Source: Fibrobacterota bacterium
GTDB lineage: Bacteria > Fibrobacterota > Chitinivibrionia > Chitinivibrionales > Chitinispirillaceae
DNA length: 64,000 nucleotides
NCBI GenBank assembly: GCA_023459055.1
Contig: JAEWVR010000004.1
Span: 1 to 64,000 of the forward strand
Direction of reading: 5' to 3'
Part shown: positions 1 through 8,986 of the stretch, in pieces
Layout: each line of letters starts with the position of its first letter
How positions within the stretch are numbered: position 1 is the first letter of the stretch
The notes under the pieces: generated by a model
Databases searched by the model: none
What the model saw: the letters and a program-made list of their open reading frames with translations, nothing else
Told to the model about the DNA's origin: nothing
Made by a program: the position numbers and the translations under genes

Positions 1-62
1 ACGAATATGAAACATCCAGTCGTAAGTACACTGCTTGCCCATTATTGCTCCTATGTTGTAAT

Positions 63-932
63 TTATAACGTAGGAGTAATATGTTTTACCGGGTCTGAAA
101 AAAATCGTGGGTTGGTCGAGCGTTTACGTTGATACTGCATTGGTGGATAAAAAACGCCAATAATTATAAACGGATTTTTCGCCCACCCATGAAACTCTTT
201 TGTTGTACCAAGAAAAAATGTTATATCTTTACTTGCGAATTGTGTCAGGTATTTATCTTTTACTTTTTGCAGCGTACACTGTTCGTCACCGTTGCATTCT
301 TTGAGACAATTCCAGTAGAGTGCCCCGATCTCCCAGTCTTCGATCATAAGCGTTGATTCTTTACCGGCATCATCAAGGAACTGATACCAAAACTTATAGG
401 GAAGTTTGTCAACTACGTCAAATTCCTTTTGGACCTCTTCGGGCGTCTGAAACATCGACAACTGCATTGCTTTACTTTTAAGCAACTCCCGTTTATCTTC
501 AGGCCAATCGCGTTCTACTTCTTTTATAACAAAATCTTTAATCTTTGATGGCTTGAATATCGCCAATGACAACTGGTTGTCTTTTGCCTTTTCGATAAGT
601 TCTGTAAGATTGGTATAGATTTTCTGATTTTTGAAGATTATCCGTTTTCGCTCGCTCTAGTTGTTTTTTGTGTCAACTGAATGGAGCATTTTCAATTTAC
701 TGATATCCATTACCTTGAAACTTTCGGGCCTGGGATCAGATTCGTTTTTCGCAAGCGGCAGTTCTATCCACTGATATTTTTTATAACGGTTTTCATAATC
801 AAGTTTTCTGAATGGCAGCGGGTATATTCGTACCCATGATCCATCCTCAAGAATACCCGCAGTACAAACAAGCTCATCATATTTTTTTGATAGTGTCGGG
901 TAGGTCTTGACCGTTATAAACACTTTTTTCAT
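63..932 (-). pseudogene. DUF488-partner protein interrupted by an in-frame TAG
   Basis: One reading frame runs from ATG at 932 to TAA at 63, broken only by a TAG at 657-659. Codons on both sides of the stop stay in frame and look like one protein of about 289 residues. The N-terminal part opens MKKVFITVKTYPTLSKKY and ends DTKNN. After the stop the frame continues SERKRI and later LSLAIFKPSKI, then STLMIEDWEIGALYWNC and FFLGTTKEFH. From memory, proteins encoded beside DUF488 genes share this layout and carry a tryptophan where the stop lies, so TGG to TAG is the simplest change. The start overlaps the DUF488 stop by 4 nt, which implies translational coupling. Biochemical function unknown. It could be a true pseudogene, a sequencing error, or a gene read through at low level. 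Confidence 0.8.
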
Positions 933-1816
933 AGATCGATAACTTTTGTGGAGTGTTTACCCTGAATGTAAAGACTCAATGTGTGACGATGACAGCATTC
1001 CGGTTCTTTTTCGAAACAGGTAAGTGCAATGCGCTTGTGTGTTTCAAGCAATGTAATTACTTTGTCAACATATTCCACTTTATCAGGAAGTGTTTTCCGG
1101 TACTGTTCAAATAAGGCTTTGTAATCAACCTCAGTTTCAAGATCCTGTCGTTTTGATGATTCAATACCGAGCTGCGGTATATGCATATATTCGATACCGA
1201 TTTTCGGGAGTACTACTGCAAGTGTTGATTTTGAAAACCCGAATTTACGGCTTAAGGGATTATTACGCACATCACACAGAACACGGATATCGTTTCGTAC
1301 CAGCGTGTTGATATATGCCTCAAAGGTCACCCCTTCGTAGCCTATTGTAAAAAGTCCCGATTCCTCTTTTGTGTATTTGCTGCGAATATCATTTATTTTG
1401 TCAACCTCCTGTTTTGTCAGAAGAGAGGTTGCGATCCTGCTGTTTATCGCATAATAGGGATAGGTGCGATATACCGTGGCGATCAGATCATTTCCTGAAA
1501 GTGATGTATACTCAGAGAAAAACGATTGTATCTGTTTGCGTTCTGTAAATGGTTGCACATCATCACCGGAAACGGTAATCTGCGTATCATGTACCGTAAG
1601 CCATCCCTGATGCTCAAGTACTTCGATGTCTGCATTTGCCTGAAATGAATAACACCCGTACAAATAGGGAATAAATTCAAAGTGAGCAGCCTGCTGTTTG
1701 CGATGATATAAAAAGAGCAGTTTCTGCAGATCAAGCTTTGAAATGCTTTTTCCTGCGCAACTGATAAACGTCAGAAGAAATTTCTGTCGTGTAAACTTTG
1801 GCATCTGCCGTGTCAT
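929..1816 (-). CDS. DUF488-family protein with N-terminal helical domain
   Basis: 295 residues. The C-terminal half (about 150-295) is a DUF488 domain: FTIGYEG, then LCDVRNNPLSRKFGF, and near the end CFEKEPECCHRH, the conserved arginine, cysteine and histidine positions of the family. The first ~140 residues, with KLDLQKLLFLYHRKQ, resemble the helical YwgA/Panacea-like domains fused to some DUF488 proteins; that part is less certain. The ATG overlaps the TGA of an upstream remnant by 4 nt, and its own stop overlaps the next start by 4 nt, so it is the middle gene of a tight three-gene operon. DUF488 has no firmly established reaction; neighbours of this type often sit near DNA-modification genes. 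It is the only intact member of the trio here. Confidence 0.85.
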   Translation of the reverse strand: MTRQMPKFTRQKFLLTFISCAGKSISKLDLQKLLFLYHRKQQAAHFEFIPYLYGCYSFQANADIEVLEHQGWLTVHDTQITVSGDDVQPFTERKQIQSFFSEYTSLSGNDLIATVYRTYPYYAINSRIATSLLTKQEVDKINDIRSKYTKEESGLFTIGYEGVTFEAYINTLVRNDIRVLCDVRNNPLSRKFGFSKSTLAVVLPKIGIEYMHIPQLGIESSKRQDLETEVDYKALFEQYRKTLPDKVEYVDKVITLLETHKRIALTCFEKEPECCHRHTLSLYIQGKHSTKVIDL

Positions 1817-2164
1817 ACTGTTACCTCAATAATTTTCATGGTGTCATTACCAAAGATATCCACTAATTTGACTGCGATTTTGTACTGGACCTTATTGCAT
1901 TCATGAAATGGTGTGTTTAGCATACCTGATGCCTCCAGTAATCGCTCCTGTCGATCTGTTTTTTACCATAATCTCTATTGTAATGATACCGTTTTTATCT
2001 TTATTAAACTTAATTATTTTACCATGTTCGACAACAATTTTATACTTACCATCGTTAAGCTATTCAGCTATATTATCAAAAGAATCCAGTGACTTATGTG
2101 ACAATGGTTTATCGGCCTCAATAAGTTTCAGAATTTCGCGTTTTTCGGAGTCGAGAAGTTTCAT
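1813..2164 (-). pseudogene. Remnant of an upstream operon gene, possibly a DNA methyltransferase
   Basis: Reading the minus strand from ATG at 2164 gives MKLLDSEKREILKLIEADKP, then a TAG at 2060-2062, more open frame, and a TGA at 1901-1903. A second frame continues to the DUF488 start and ends VDIFGNDTMKIIEVTV, with its TGA overlapping the DUF488 ATG. The opening and the ending both resemble, from memory, the two ends of type III/adenine-specific DNA methyltransferases found before DUF488 genes. The body of such a gene would be missing, which suggests a large internal deletion plus point decay. The family assignment is tentative; the broken coding character and the 4-nt overlap are seen directly. 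Confidence 0.45.
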
Positions 2165-2167
2165 GTA

Positions 2168-2644
2168 CTATATTCCTTGTGTTTCAATCTGCTCTAAAAA
2201 TGCAATGTACTCATCCGGAAAATTATTCTTCCTGGCGTTACTGATAATCAGATCCATATAATGGCGAGTTGGCTTCTGATGTGATTGCAGTTCCCGCTCA
2301 GAAACAACTTTGTATGTTAACACATCCTTTAAAATACATTCACCTTGAACGACCGGGATTGTAATTTCAGAATAATATTTTGGGTAACCTTCTTTTTCCC
2401 TTAAAACCTTAAGAGTGGCAGCATCAATCGAAAAAAGTAAGCCATACGTGTTACTACCAGTTTTCTCCATGATGTTTGCTGCACCACCTTTTCTTCCGTT
2501 GGAATAGTAGTTGAAAACAATTTCATACCCTTCGATATAGCTACTTCCTAGACAATCAAATTCAGATAGTGTATACCCGTTTCTATCGCACCAGCTTTTT
2601 AAATCGGTACTATCCATGTTGGAACCGTATGTGAAGTAAAGCAC
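2168..2644 (-). CDS. Gamma-glutamylcyclotransferase-like (GGCT/AIG2) protein
   Basis: The protein opens VLYFTYGSNMD, the YGSN loop that binds the gamma-glutamyl group in the GGCT/AIG2/BtrG fold. The glycine-rich core and a glutamate region (REKEGYPKYY) fit the family acid. I place the start at GTG 2644 because AAAAGGT lies 6 nt upstream. A longer frame to 2722 adds 26 residues that lie ahead of the domain and have no counterpart I recognise. That makes 158 residues, close to the usual domain size. The likely role is cyclising release of amino acids from gamma-glutamyl compounds, in the cytoplasm. Substrate unknown. It is not coupled to its neighbours. Confidence 0.8.
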   Translation of the reverse strand: MLYFTYGSNMDSTDLKSWCDRNGYTLSEFDCLGSSYIEGYEIVFNYYSNGRKGGAANIMEKTGSNTYGLLFSIDAATLKVLREKEGYPKYYSEITIPVVQGECILKDVLTYKVVSERELQSHQKPTRHYMDLIISNARKNNFPDEYIAFLEQIETQGI

Positions 2645-2772
2645 GTTTTTACCTTTTGAAAATTCGATTGGAACAAACAGGTTTATCTGAAACGTATTAA
2701 CTACAATAGCAAACACTATCATTAAAGTAAATAGTGGTTATTATCATGTCAACAGCCACTAGTAAATATATC

Positions 2773-2838
2773 GTCCCTATGGAACCCGGAATGTTTTTGT
2801 CTTCATGTGTTCTATAAAGATTTGATCCCGATGGGACC
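2773..2838. repeat. Pair of short CCC-ATGG palindromes
   Basis: Two similar imperfect palindromes, GTCCCTATGGAAC (2773-2785) and ATCCCGATGGGA (2825-2836), lie about 52 bp apart in a non-coding gap. They look like two copies of one short motif and may be an intergenic interspersed repeat. No transposase is nearby. Confidence 0.25.
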
Positions 2839-2902
2839 CGGGGATCAGGATATAATCAGACATTTACTGTTGGTAAGCTGATTTCAGAGTTATATAGCTC
2901 GG

Positions 2903-3727
2903 TTACAAATTAAAAAGGGTTTGTACATACGATTTAAAAAGGGTTTGTACAATAGAAGCAGTTTCAATACTACTGAACAGCAACTCCGGTTTTTTATTGT
3001 CAAGCATCTCCTGAAACAATCCAGCGAGATTGTCTGAATTTTTCATGGCGGAAGTAACTTTACCGGGATCGTAAGTATCAAGATGCATCTTTGAACGAAT
3101 TTCATTCAACCTGTCTACGTTATTGAGAAATGCCCATTCCTCTTTTGATAAAGGTGTGATGTATGATTCATCATAGTAAACGCCACCGTTTGCAATGTCG
3201 ACTTCTTTCATTCGTTGTAATGCAATAGGAAATACTACATCACCAGCGATTCGGGATGCATCCAATCCATCTGCTTCAGCCTGTTCATAGACTTTATCCA
3301 GTTCCAAACGATCAGATTTTTTTAAAAAATAATAGGCATTACCGGAACTCGTATTTGATGGCGGAGGTGCAGTATCAAGGCGGTACCCCGCATTTTTCCA
3401 CAAAGTTTCAGCTGCCTTTGAAACAGTATTATTATCCAGGGGTATGGTTGACTTATTAAGAATATCCTTTTTAATAATGTCAATTTGCTTTTCATTGGAT
3501 ACAAACATTGGAGGAACAGGATCTCCCCGGTTCCATGATGATTCAATCTTTTTTGCGACTGCGTCAACTGCTTTTGCGAGTGCAGCAGCCTGAGGAGATA
3601 GTTCTACAGTATCAGGTACCTGCCTGAGCGTTGATGTTCCCGTTTGTGCGGATTTTGTTTCAGCAGGAACACTTACTGGAATAGATGTGTACGTTGATAC
3701 AACAGATGTTACCTTCGGAAGTTCCAT
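2903..3727 (-). CDS. Hypothetical protein with DTVELSPQA motif
   Basis: 274 residues with no recognised domain. The N-terminus is rich in Ser, Thr, Val and Pro, without a clear signal peptide. It is followed by DTVELSPQAAALAKAVDAV; short D-T-V-x-L-S motifs of this kind are common near the N-terminus of flagellar and surface-associated proteins, but this is only a resemblance. The rest is mixed helical and polar, with YYDESYITPLSKEEWAFL. ATG at 3727 follows AGGGACG. The last 15 residues are a repeat, VQTLFKSY then VQTLFNL, caused by a 24-bp duplication in the gene. Upstream and downstream genes are unrelated. Confidence 0.6.
   Translation of the reverse strand: MELPKVTSVVSTYTSIPVSVPAETKSAQTGTSTLRQVPDTVELSPQAAALAKAVDAVAKKIESSWNRGDPVPPMFVSNEKQIDIIKKDILNKSTIPLDNNTVSKAAETLWKNAGYRLDTAPPPSNTSSGNAYYFLKKSDRLELDKVYEQAEADGLDASRIAGDVVFPIALQRMKEVDIANGGVYYDESYITPLSKEEWAFLNNVDRLNEIRSKMHLDTYDPGKVTSAMKNSDNLAGLFQEMLDNKKPELLFSSIETASIVQTLFKSYVQTLFNL
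2910..2951. repeat. 24-bp tandem duplication at a gene end
   Basis: The 18-mer TTAAAAAGGGTTTGTACA occurs at 2910-2927 and again at 2934-2951, period 24. It adds exactly eight codons to the C-terminus of the overlapping gene and keeps the frame. Confidence 0.85.
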
Positions 3728-3883
3728 AGTTCGTCCCTGCTTGTTTATATGTTAATGATGATACTTATGTATCGGCATTGTCTGGTACGAACTTGATTGT
3801 GAAAAGCGGAAGACTATGGCAGAAATACGGTAAAGAATGTTGCAATAATCCTTTACCGTATAAAAATTAAGTATCTTAAAGTT

Positions 3884-4726
3884 TCACTTTATCAGCGCCT
3901 TAATCGCAGCATACCTGACCGAATTCAGATCCCTTGTTGTATCACTAGCACTAGTAGCCGACCGTTGAATAATTCCATTAACTTCCTCAATACGCTTGGA
4001 AACTTTTGGATGGGTGGACGTTGCAGTCGCAACAGGTTCGAGAATTCGTGTACTCTCTTCACCATATTTTTTCAGAAGAATACCAAGAAACTGACTCATC
4101 CCTTGTGGATTCATTCCGGCCGTTTTGGTATAGGCAACGGCACAGCTGTCGGCCTCATATTCATTTTCACGGCTAAATTTTAAAAATGTTAGATTTCCAA
4201 TAATGCCAGCTAAAACTCCAATCGACGACTCATCAGTACCGAATATCATGCTGTTGACTATTGCAAGCCCATTCTGTTTTACAAGCATATCAGCACTATG
4301 ACGCTTTGTGATGTGTGCGATTTCATGAGCAATAACACCGGCAACCTGAGCCTCATTTTCCGCCGCAAGAAGCAGACCGGTATATAAATAAACATGCCCA
4401 CCAGGAACTGCAAATGCATTAATCATTGTGTCATTTTTTATAATGCTGAATTTAAACTTGAGTAATGAAGATGTCCAGTCTTTTTGTACAGCTGCAATCG
4501 TTTGCCCCAGTGAATCGATATATCCTGACACTCTGGGATCTCCTGTATATGGCGGATAATTGGTGTTATCAGCTTCTATCTCCTTACTGAACTTGTTCCC
4601 CATCGCAATTTCATCCTCGTCAGGCAAAAAAAATGTCCTTATTGCGTCGTTTACTGAACTGCACGACAATATCATCGTCGAAACAACCGTGACTGTAAAA
4701 ACTGCAAATCGTGATAACCTATTCAT
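3884..4726 (-). CDS. M48-family metalloprotease lipoprotein
   Basis: 280 residues. A signal peptide ends in a lipobox (MILSC, Cys22), so the mature protein should be a lipoprotein. The zinc site HEIAH is at about 134-138, and the third ligand lies in ENEYEAD near 187-193. The NAFAVPGGHVYLYTGLL segment is typical of M48 peptidases of the BepA/LoiP/Oma1 type. These act in envelope protein quality control in the periplasm. No TPR repeats follow, so it is closer to the short LoiP/YcaL form than to BepA. The ATG is preceded by AAGGAG. It stands alone, 58 bp downstream of the helicase gene on the same strand. Confidence 0.9.
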   Translation of the reverse strand: MNRLSRFAVFTVTVVSTMILSCSSVNDAIRTFFLPDEDEIAMGNKFSKEIEADNTNYPPYTGDPRVSGYIDSLGQTIAAVQKDWTSSLLKFKFSIIKNDTMINAFAVPGGHVYLYTGLLLAAENEAQVAGVIAHEIAHITKRHSADMLVKQNGLAIVNSMIFGTDESSIGVLAGIIGNLTFLKFSRENEYEADSCAVAYTKTAGMNPQGMSQFLGILLKKYGEESTRILEPVATATSTHPKVSKRIEEVNGIIQRSATSASDTTRDLNSVRYAAIKALIK

Positions 4727-4784
4727 CTATTACTCCTTTTCCTTAAATTACATTGCCAAATGTGTAACACACCCCTATTATACA

Positions 4785-6800
4785 CTAATCCCAAAAATTT
4801 CTCAATTTACTTTTTACATCCTCTACCGGTGACAGTGACACTGTCTCATCCTGCGGCGTTTCCTCTTTATCTACAACGAGTTCCATTGTTTCTTTTACAT
4901 CGTTATTGAAAAAACGGCTGCACTGACCATACACATGGTGGTCGGTAAATGTCGATGGTTTCGAATAGAACCGCATCGGCCATGTTACATAAAGATGATT
5001 TTTGGCACGGGTCATTGCAACATAGGCAAGCCGAAGCTCCTCCTCGATATCTTTATCATCACCCGTTGCCATATCCGACGGCAGGCAGCCATCCGCAGCG
5101 TGTATCAGAAATACGGTATCCCACTCGCAGCCCTTTGATGAATGTATCGTTGACAAAACAAGATGGTCTTCATCACGATGCCCGGGTCCGGCAAGATCAC
5201 TCGTTGATGCCGGCGGGTCGAGAATGAGATCTGATAAAAACTGTGTGCGCGAGCGGCTTGACTGCGACAACTGAATAATATGTTCAATATCATTACGGCG
5301 CGGCTGCGGATTATCATAATTTTCATCAAGTAAAGGTAGATAATACAGGCTGATCCGTTCAAGCTGCGAGATAAGTGATGCATCATCCTTACGGTTAATA
5401 TCCTGAAGCATCCTTTGAAAATGATGCAGTTCCTTTCGGGCATCGGCAGCTACCGACGCATTGTCAAGTTCATCAATATCGAACTTATTTTCTGTCAGGT
5501 GGGCATAGATTGCACCGGCACTTGCGGGACCGATTCCCTTTATCAATTGAAGCACCCTGAACCACGCAATCTCATCCTGCTTGTTTTCAAGGATCCTCAC
5601 ATAGGAGATGAAATCCTTTACATGTGCAGCCTCAAGAAAGCGCAGGCCGCCATATTTATGAAATGGAATGTTTTTCTTCATTAACGCTATTTCAAGCGCG
5701 GCGCTGTGTGAACCTGCACGAAACAGCACAACCTGTTCATGAAGTGCAATACCGGATTCGAAATTGGCCAGCACTTTCTCTACAACAATATCAGCCTCAT
5801 GTTGTTCATCCTTACAGGTAATAAGCTGCGGTTTTGTACCGTCATTACGTGTTGAGAACAGATTTTTCGAGTAGCGTTCCTTTGCCTGCGCAATCACCCT
5901 GTTTGTTGTGTCAAGGATAAAACTGCTTGACCGGTAGTTGTGTTCAAGGGTGATAATTTCCGTATTGTCAAACACTTTCGGAAAATCAAGCATATTGCGT
6001 ACTGTCGCAGCCCTGAAACTATAGATACTCTGTGCGTCATCACCCACAACCATGATATTTTTATTGGTTTTGCGCATCCTTTGTAAAATATCGGATTGAA
6101 GTTTATTGGTATCCTGATATTCATCAACGAGAATATGATCAAACCGTCCCTCAACATGCGCTGCACTTTTTGGATCATCAAGCAGATAGAACCAATAGAG
6201 CAGAAGATCATCATAGTCGAGAATGTTCTGGCGTTGTTTGTGCGCCACATACTCCTTAAAAATATCCTTCAGTTCCGCTTTCCAGCGTTCGCACCATGGA
6301 AAGAACTTTTTCAGGATGTAGTCAAGATCATCACCGCTGTTCATTCTCCTTGAGTAAATCGCAAGCAGCGTTCCCTTCCGGGGAAAACGTGACTTTTTGG
6401 CTGCATCACACCGTTTAGTCCTGATCACATCGAGCAGATCTTCACTATCGGACTGATCGATAATGGTAAAGTCCGGCGATATGGAAAGTGCCTGCGCATA
6501 GATTCTCAAAAGTCTGTTGGCAACAGCATGAAACGTCCCTCCCCAGACCTGAGCAAGCACCGATTCATTACCAAGAATCTGTGCTGCACGGCTTAGCATC
6601 TCCCGTGATGCCCTGCGGGTAAAGGTCAGAAGCAGGATACGCTCGGGCGAAACTCCATTTGATACCAGATAGGCAACACGGCTTGCAAGAGTTTTTGTTT
6701 TGCCGCTTCCTGCACCAGCCACAACAAGTAAGGGGCCACTACCAAAGGTGACCGCCATTTTCTGAGCAGTATTTAGTTCATCAAGCCATTGCATTTTCAT
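4785..6800 (-). CDS. UvrD/PcrA/Rep-family ATP-dependent DNA helicase
   Basis: 671 residues, a superfamily 1A helicase. It has the Q-like start NTAQKMAV, Walker A AGAGSGKT (28-35), motif Ia LTFTRRASREM, motif II DEYQDTN, motif III GDDAQSIYSFRAA, motif IV EHNYRSS, motif V VLSTIHSSKGCEWDTVF and motif VI LRLAYVAMTRAKNHLYV. These couple ATP hydrolysis to 3'-5' strand unwinding in repair and replication restart. The C-terminus is short, without the PcrA Tudor-like tail I would expect, so I do not name it uvrD, rep or pcrA. ATG at 6800; upstream is a divergent intergenic region shared with the HD-domain gene. Confidence 0.93.
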   Translation of the reverse strand: MKMQWLDELNTAQKMAVTFGSGPLLVVAGAGSGKTKTLASRVAYLVSNGVSPERILLLTFTRRASREMLSRAAQILGNESVLAQVWGGTFHAVANRLLRIYAQALSISPDFTIIDQSDSEDLLDVIRTKRCDAAKKSRFPRKGTLLAIYSRRMNSGDDLDYILKKFFPWCERWKAELKDIFKEYVAHKQRQNILDYDDLLLYWFYLLDDPKSAAHVEGRFDHILVDEYQDTNKLQSDILQRMRKTNKNIMVVGDDAQSIYSFRAATVRNMLDFPKVFDNTEIITLEHNYRSSSFILDTTNRVIAQAKERYSKNLFSTRNDGTKPQLITCKDEQHEADIVVEKVLANFESGIALHEQVVLFRAGSHSAALEIALMKKNIPFHKYGGLRFLEAAHVKDFISYVRILENKQDEIAWFRVLQLIKGIGPASAGAIYAHLTENKFDIDELDNASVAADARKELHHFQRMLQDINRKDDASLISQLERISLYYLPLLDENYDNPQPRRNDIEHIIQLSQSSRSRTQFLSDLILDPPASTSDLAGPGHRDEDHLVLSTIHSSKGCEWDTVFLIHAADGCLPSDMATGDDKDIEEELRLAYVAMTRAKNHLYVTWPMRFYSKPSTFTDHHVYGQCSRFFNNDVKETMELVVDKEETPQDETVSLSPVEDVKSKLRNFWD

Positions 6801-6849
6801 ATGTTACCAGGTATCCGATATTTAAAAAAATCACATAAAAAAAGTTTAA

Positions 6850-6891
6850 GGTTGAGGATGATCAGGAGTAAAATTTTTTCATCCCTCAACC
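6850..6891. repeat. Intergenic inverted repeat
   Basis: GGTTGAGGATGA (6850-6861) pairs with TCATCCCTCAACC (6879-6891) with one bulged base and a 17-nt loop. It lies between two divergent genes, so it is not a simple terminator. A CCTCA-rich stretch follows to about 6915. It may be a repeat element or a regulatory hairpin. Confidence 0.4.
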
Positions 6892-7073
6892 TCAATCTCA
6901 GCCTCAGCCTTAGCGATAAAATAGTATGATGCAACCAAAACTATTATGTAAACATCACATTCCGGATTATTTTTAATGAAGCGTTTAAACCGTACCTAAC
7001 CTGATGGACACAAATTGGTTGAATCGTTTTTTATCTTGTTGTATCATTGTAGGATAGCCAGAAAAAACCGTGT

Positions 7074-7706
7074 ATGAATATAAATAACAGATCCATACAA
7101 TTTGATACTATTAAAAAACTCGTTGTGGAGACAACTTTTCGCAACCTGCCTGATCATTTGTACTATCACGTGCCTGAACATACTCTGGACGATGTGCTTC
7201 CCAGATCAATTGAACTTGCAAAGCTAGAGAATGTTAATGATGAAGCATTGTTTTTGCTTGAGTGTGCAGTGTTGTTTCATGATGCCGGTTTTGAAAAGAG
7301 TTTTACAAAAAACGAACCTATAGGTGCAGAAATGGCAGATGAAGTGCTATCGCACTATGGATTATCAGATGAACAGCTCGCTGTGATACGGCGTCTTATC
7401 ATGGCTACCGCAGTCAGTGAGACACCAGGTGAATATATTCAATCTGCCGGAGAAGACATTCTCGAAAAAATCATCTGTGATGCCGATCTGGATAATCTGG
7501 GCCGGGAGGATTTTTTCAGTAAGGGTGACGCATTGCGTAAAGAGCTGGCATTTCATGGCTCTCCACAATCTGACCATGAATGGTACACACATCAACTCGA
7601 ATTTTTGAAACGTCACAAATACTACACCGAACATGCACGGAAAAGCAGAGATGCCGGCAAGCGTGCCAACATCCAAAAGCTTGAGCACCTTCTGAGTACT
7701 CACTGA
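7074..7706 (+). CDS. HD-domain phosphohydrolase
   Basis: 210 residues with an HD metal-binding core: histidines at 32 and 36 (YHVPEHTLDD), HD at 69-70 in LFHDAGF, and a distal aspartate in ICDADLDNLG. This set defines HD-superfamily phosphohydrolases, which cleave phosphate esters of nucleotides or related compounds with a divalent metal. No GYP extension or regulatory domain is present, so a cyclic-di-GMP role is not supported. Substrate unknown; cytoplasmic. Its last bases are convergent with folD, about 140 bp away, with no clear terminator between them. Confidence 0.85.
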   Translation: MNINNRSIQFDTIKKLVVETTFRNLPDHLYYHVPEHTLDDVLPRSIELAKLENVNDEALFLLECAVLFHDAGFEKSFTKNEPIGAEMADEVLSHYGLSDEQLAVIRRLIMATAVSETPGEYIQSAGEDILEKIICDADLDNLGREDFFSKGDALRKELAFHGSPQSDHEWYTHQLEFLKRHKYYTEHARKSRDAGKRANIQKLEHLLSTH

Positions 7707-7844
7707 TTTGAGGCATATGATTTATCGCAACATAAGCCGGGTATAGTTTATCAGATCAGCTTACCGCAGATGCACAGTTTTGTTTCTTGTAATTTACAAA
7801 GTTATCTTAATTCACTGTGCTTCTATGGTTTAAAAAAATGTGAA

Positions 7845-8690
7845 CTACGCGATACGCCGTTCTGCCGAAAGCATTGTCTGAGTAATGAGCGTGGCAATGG
7901 TCATAGGACCGACACCACCAGGAACCGGGGTGTAAGCACTACAGTGATCGATTACCGATTTAAGATCAATATCACCGACATTACCCGGGTGATACCCTGC
8001 ATCAACAACAACTGCACCCTCTTTGATCCATTCACCTTTGATAAATTCGGGTTTCCCGACAGCACCTACGACAATATCTGCAGTCTTAATAATTGATGGC
8101 AGATCTTTGGTTTTTGAGTGGCAGATGGTGACTGTGGCATTTTTATTGAGAAGCATCATAGCCATCGGTTTTCCAAGAATCGGGCTGCGACCGACAACAA
8201 CAGCATGTTTTCCTTCAATAGGGATATTATAGCTTTCAAGAAGTGTCATGATTCCTGCCGGAGTAGCACTACCGTATGCAAATTCACCCATTGACATTTT
8301 TCCAAATCCCAGACAGGTGACACCATCAACATCTTTTTCGATCGCGATTCTATCAAACGCCGCACGTTCATCAATCTGATCAGGTACCGGGTGCTGCAGC
8401 AGGATACCAAAAACCTGGTCATCCTCGTTGAGTACATCGATCTGCTCCAGCAATTCTTCGGTTGTTGTTGATTCGGGCATTTCAATCCGGCGGGACTCTA
8501 TTCCAACCCGGGCGCATGCATTCCCCTTCATTTTCACATACGTTGCAGAAGCGGGATCTGATCCGACAAGAATTGTTGCAAGTAGTGGTATTGATCCTCC
8601 GGTTTTTTCCTTAAATGAATCAACCCGTTCTTTTAGCTGTGCTTCAACTGCTTTCGCCAACGCTTTACCATCAAGAATAAGTGCACCCAT
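7845..8690 (-). CDS. folD: Bifunctional methylenetetrahydrofolate dehydrogenase/cyclohydrolase
   Basis: 281 residues, the usual FolD length. The substrate site SATYVKMK supplies the Tyr and Lys of the YxxxK catalytic pair, and ILLQHPVPDQI, EKDVDGV, GRSPILGKP and TPVPGGVGPMT are all family signatures. The enzyme interconverts 5,10-methylene-THF, methenyl-THF and 10-formyl-THF with NADP, supplying one-carbon units for purines and formyl-Met. The usual PCTP motif before the Rossmann domain reads SATPAG here, a mild deviation. Start ATG 8690 has GGGAGG upstream. No partner gene is adjacent. Confidence 0.97.
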   Translation of the reverse strand: MGALILDGKALAKAVEAQLKERVDSFKEKTGGSIPLLATILVGSDPASATYVKMKGNACARVGIESRRIEMPESTTTEELLEQIDVLNEDDQVFGILLQHPVPDQIDERAAFDRIAIEKDVDGVTCLGFGKMSMGEFAYGSATPAGIMTLLESYNIPIEGKHAVVVGRSPILGKPMAMMLLNKNATVTICHSKTKDLPSIIKTADIVVGAVGKPEFIKGEWIKEGAVVVDAGYHPGNVGDIDLKSVIDHCSAYTPVPGGVGPMTIATLITQTMLSAERRIA

Positions 8691-8986
8691 AAACTCTGTT
8701 TCCTCCCAAAAAAGTGATTTATAAAATAATTTATTTCTGGTGCGGGTATGTGTTTTTCGGAAAAGTTGCAGTACATCAATTGATCAGGTCTTACTACAAC
8801 CATGATACTCACAATTATAGTCTTTACCAGAAGATAATCAGTATTCAATTATTACTAAATGACTCTTTTGCAATTGAACGCGTTAAATTATTTTAAATGC
8901 ATATTATTGTAATGTTTATTAACAATTACATTTTGTAACTGTTGAACATTCTCAAGTGTCCGAATATTTTACATCCGGGATATTAC

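Noticed and set aside
657..2062. Two in-frame TAG codons nearby suggested TAG recoding
   Set aside because: Intact genes in the window end in TAG (for example at 13270-13272 and 23421-23423), and the remnant frame also meets a TGA, so decay is the simpler reading.
1908..2261. 117-codon hydrophobic frame on the plus strand
   Set aside because: It is the antisense shadow of the remnant and of the GGCT-like gene end.
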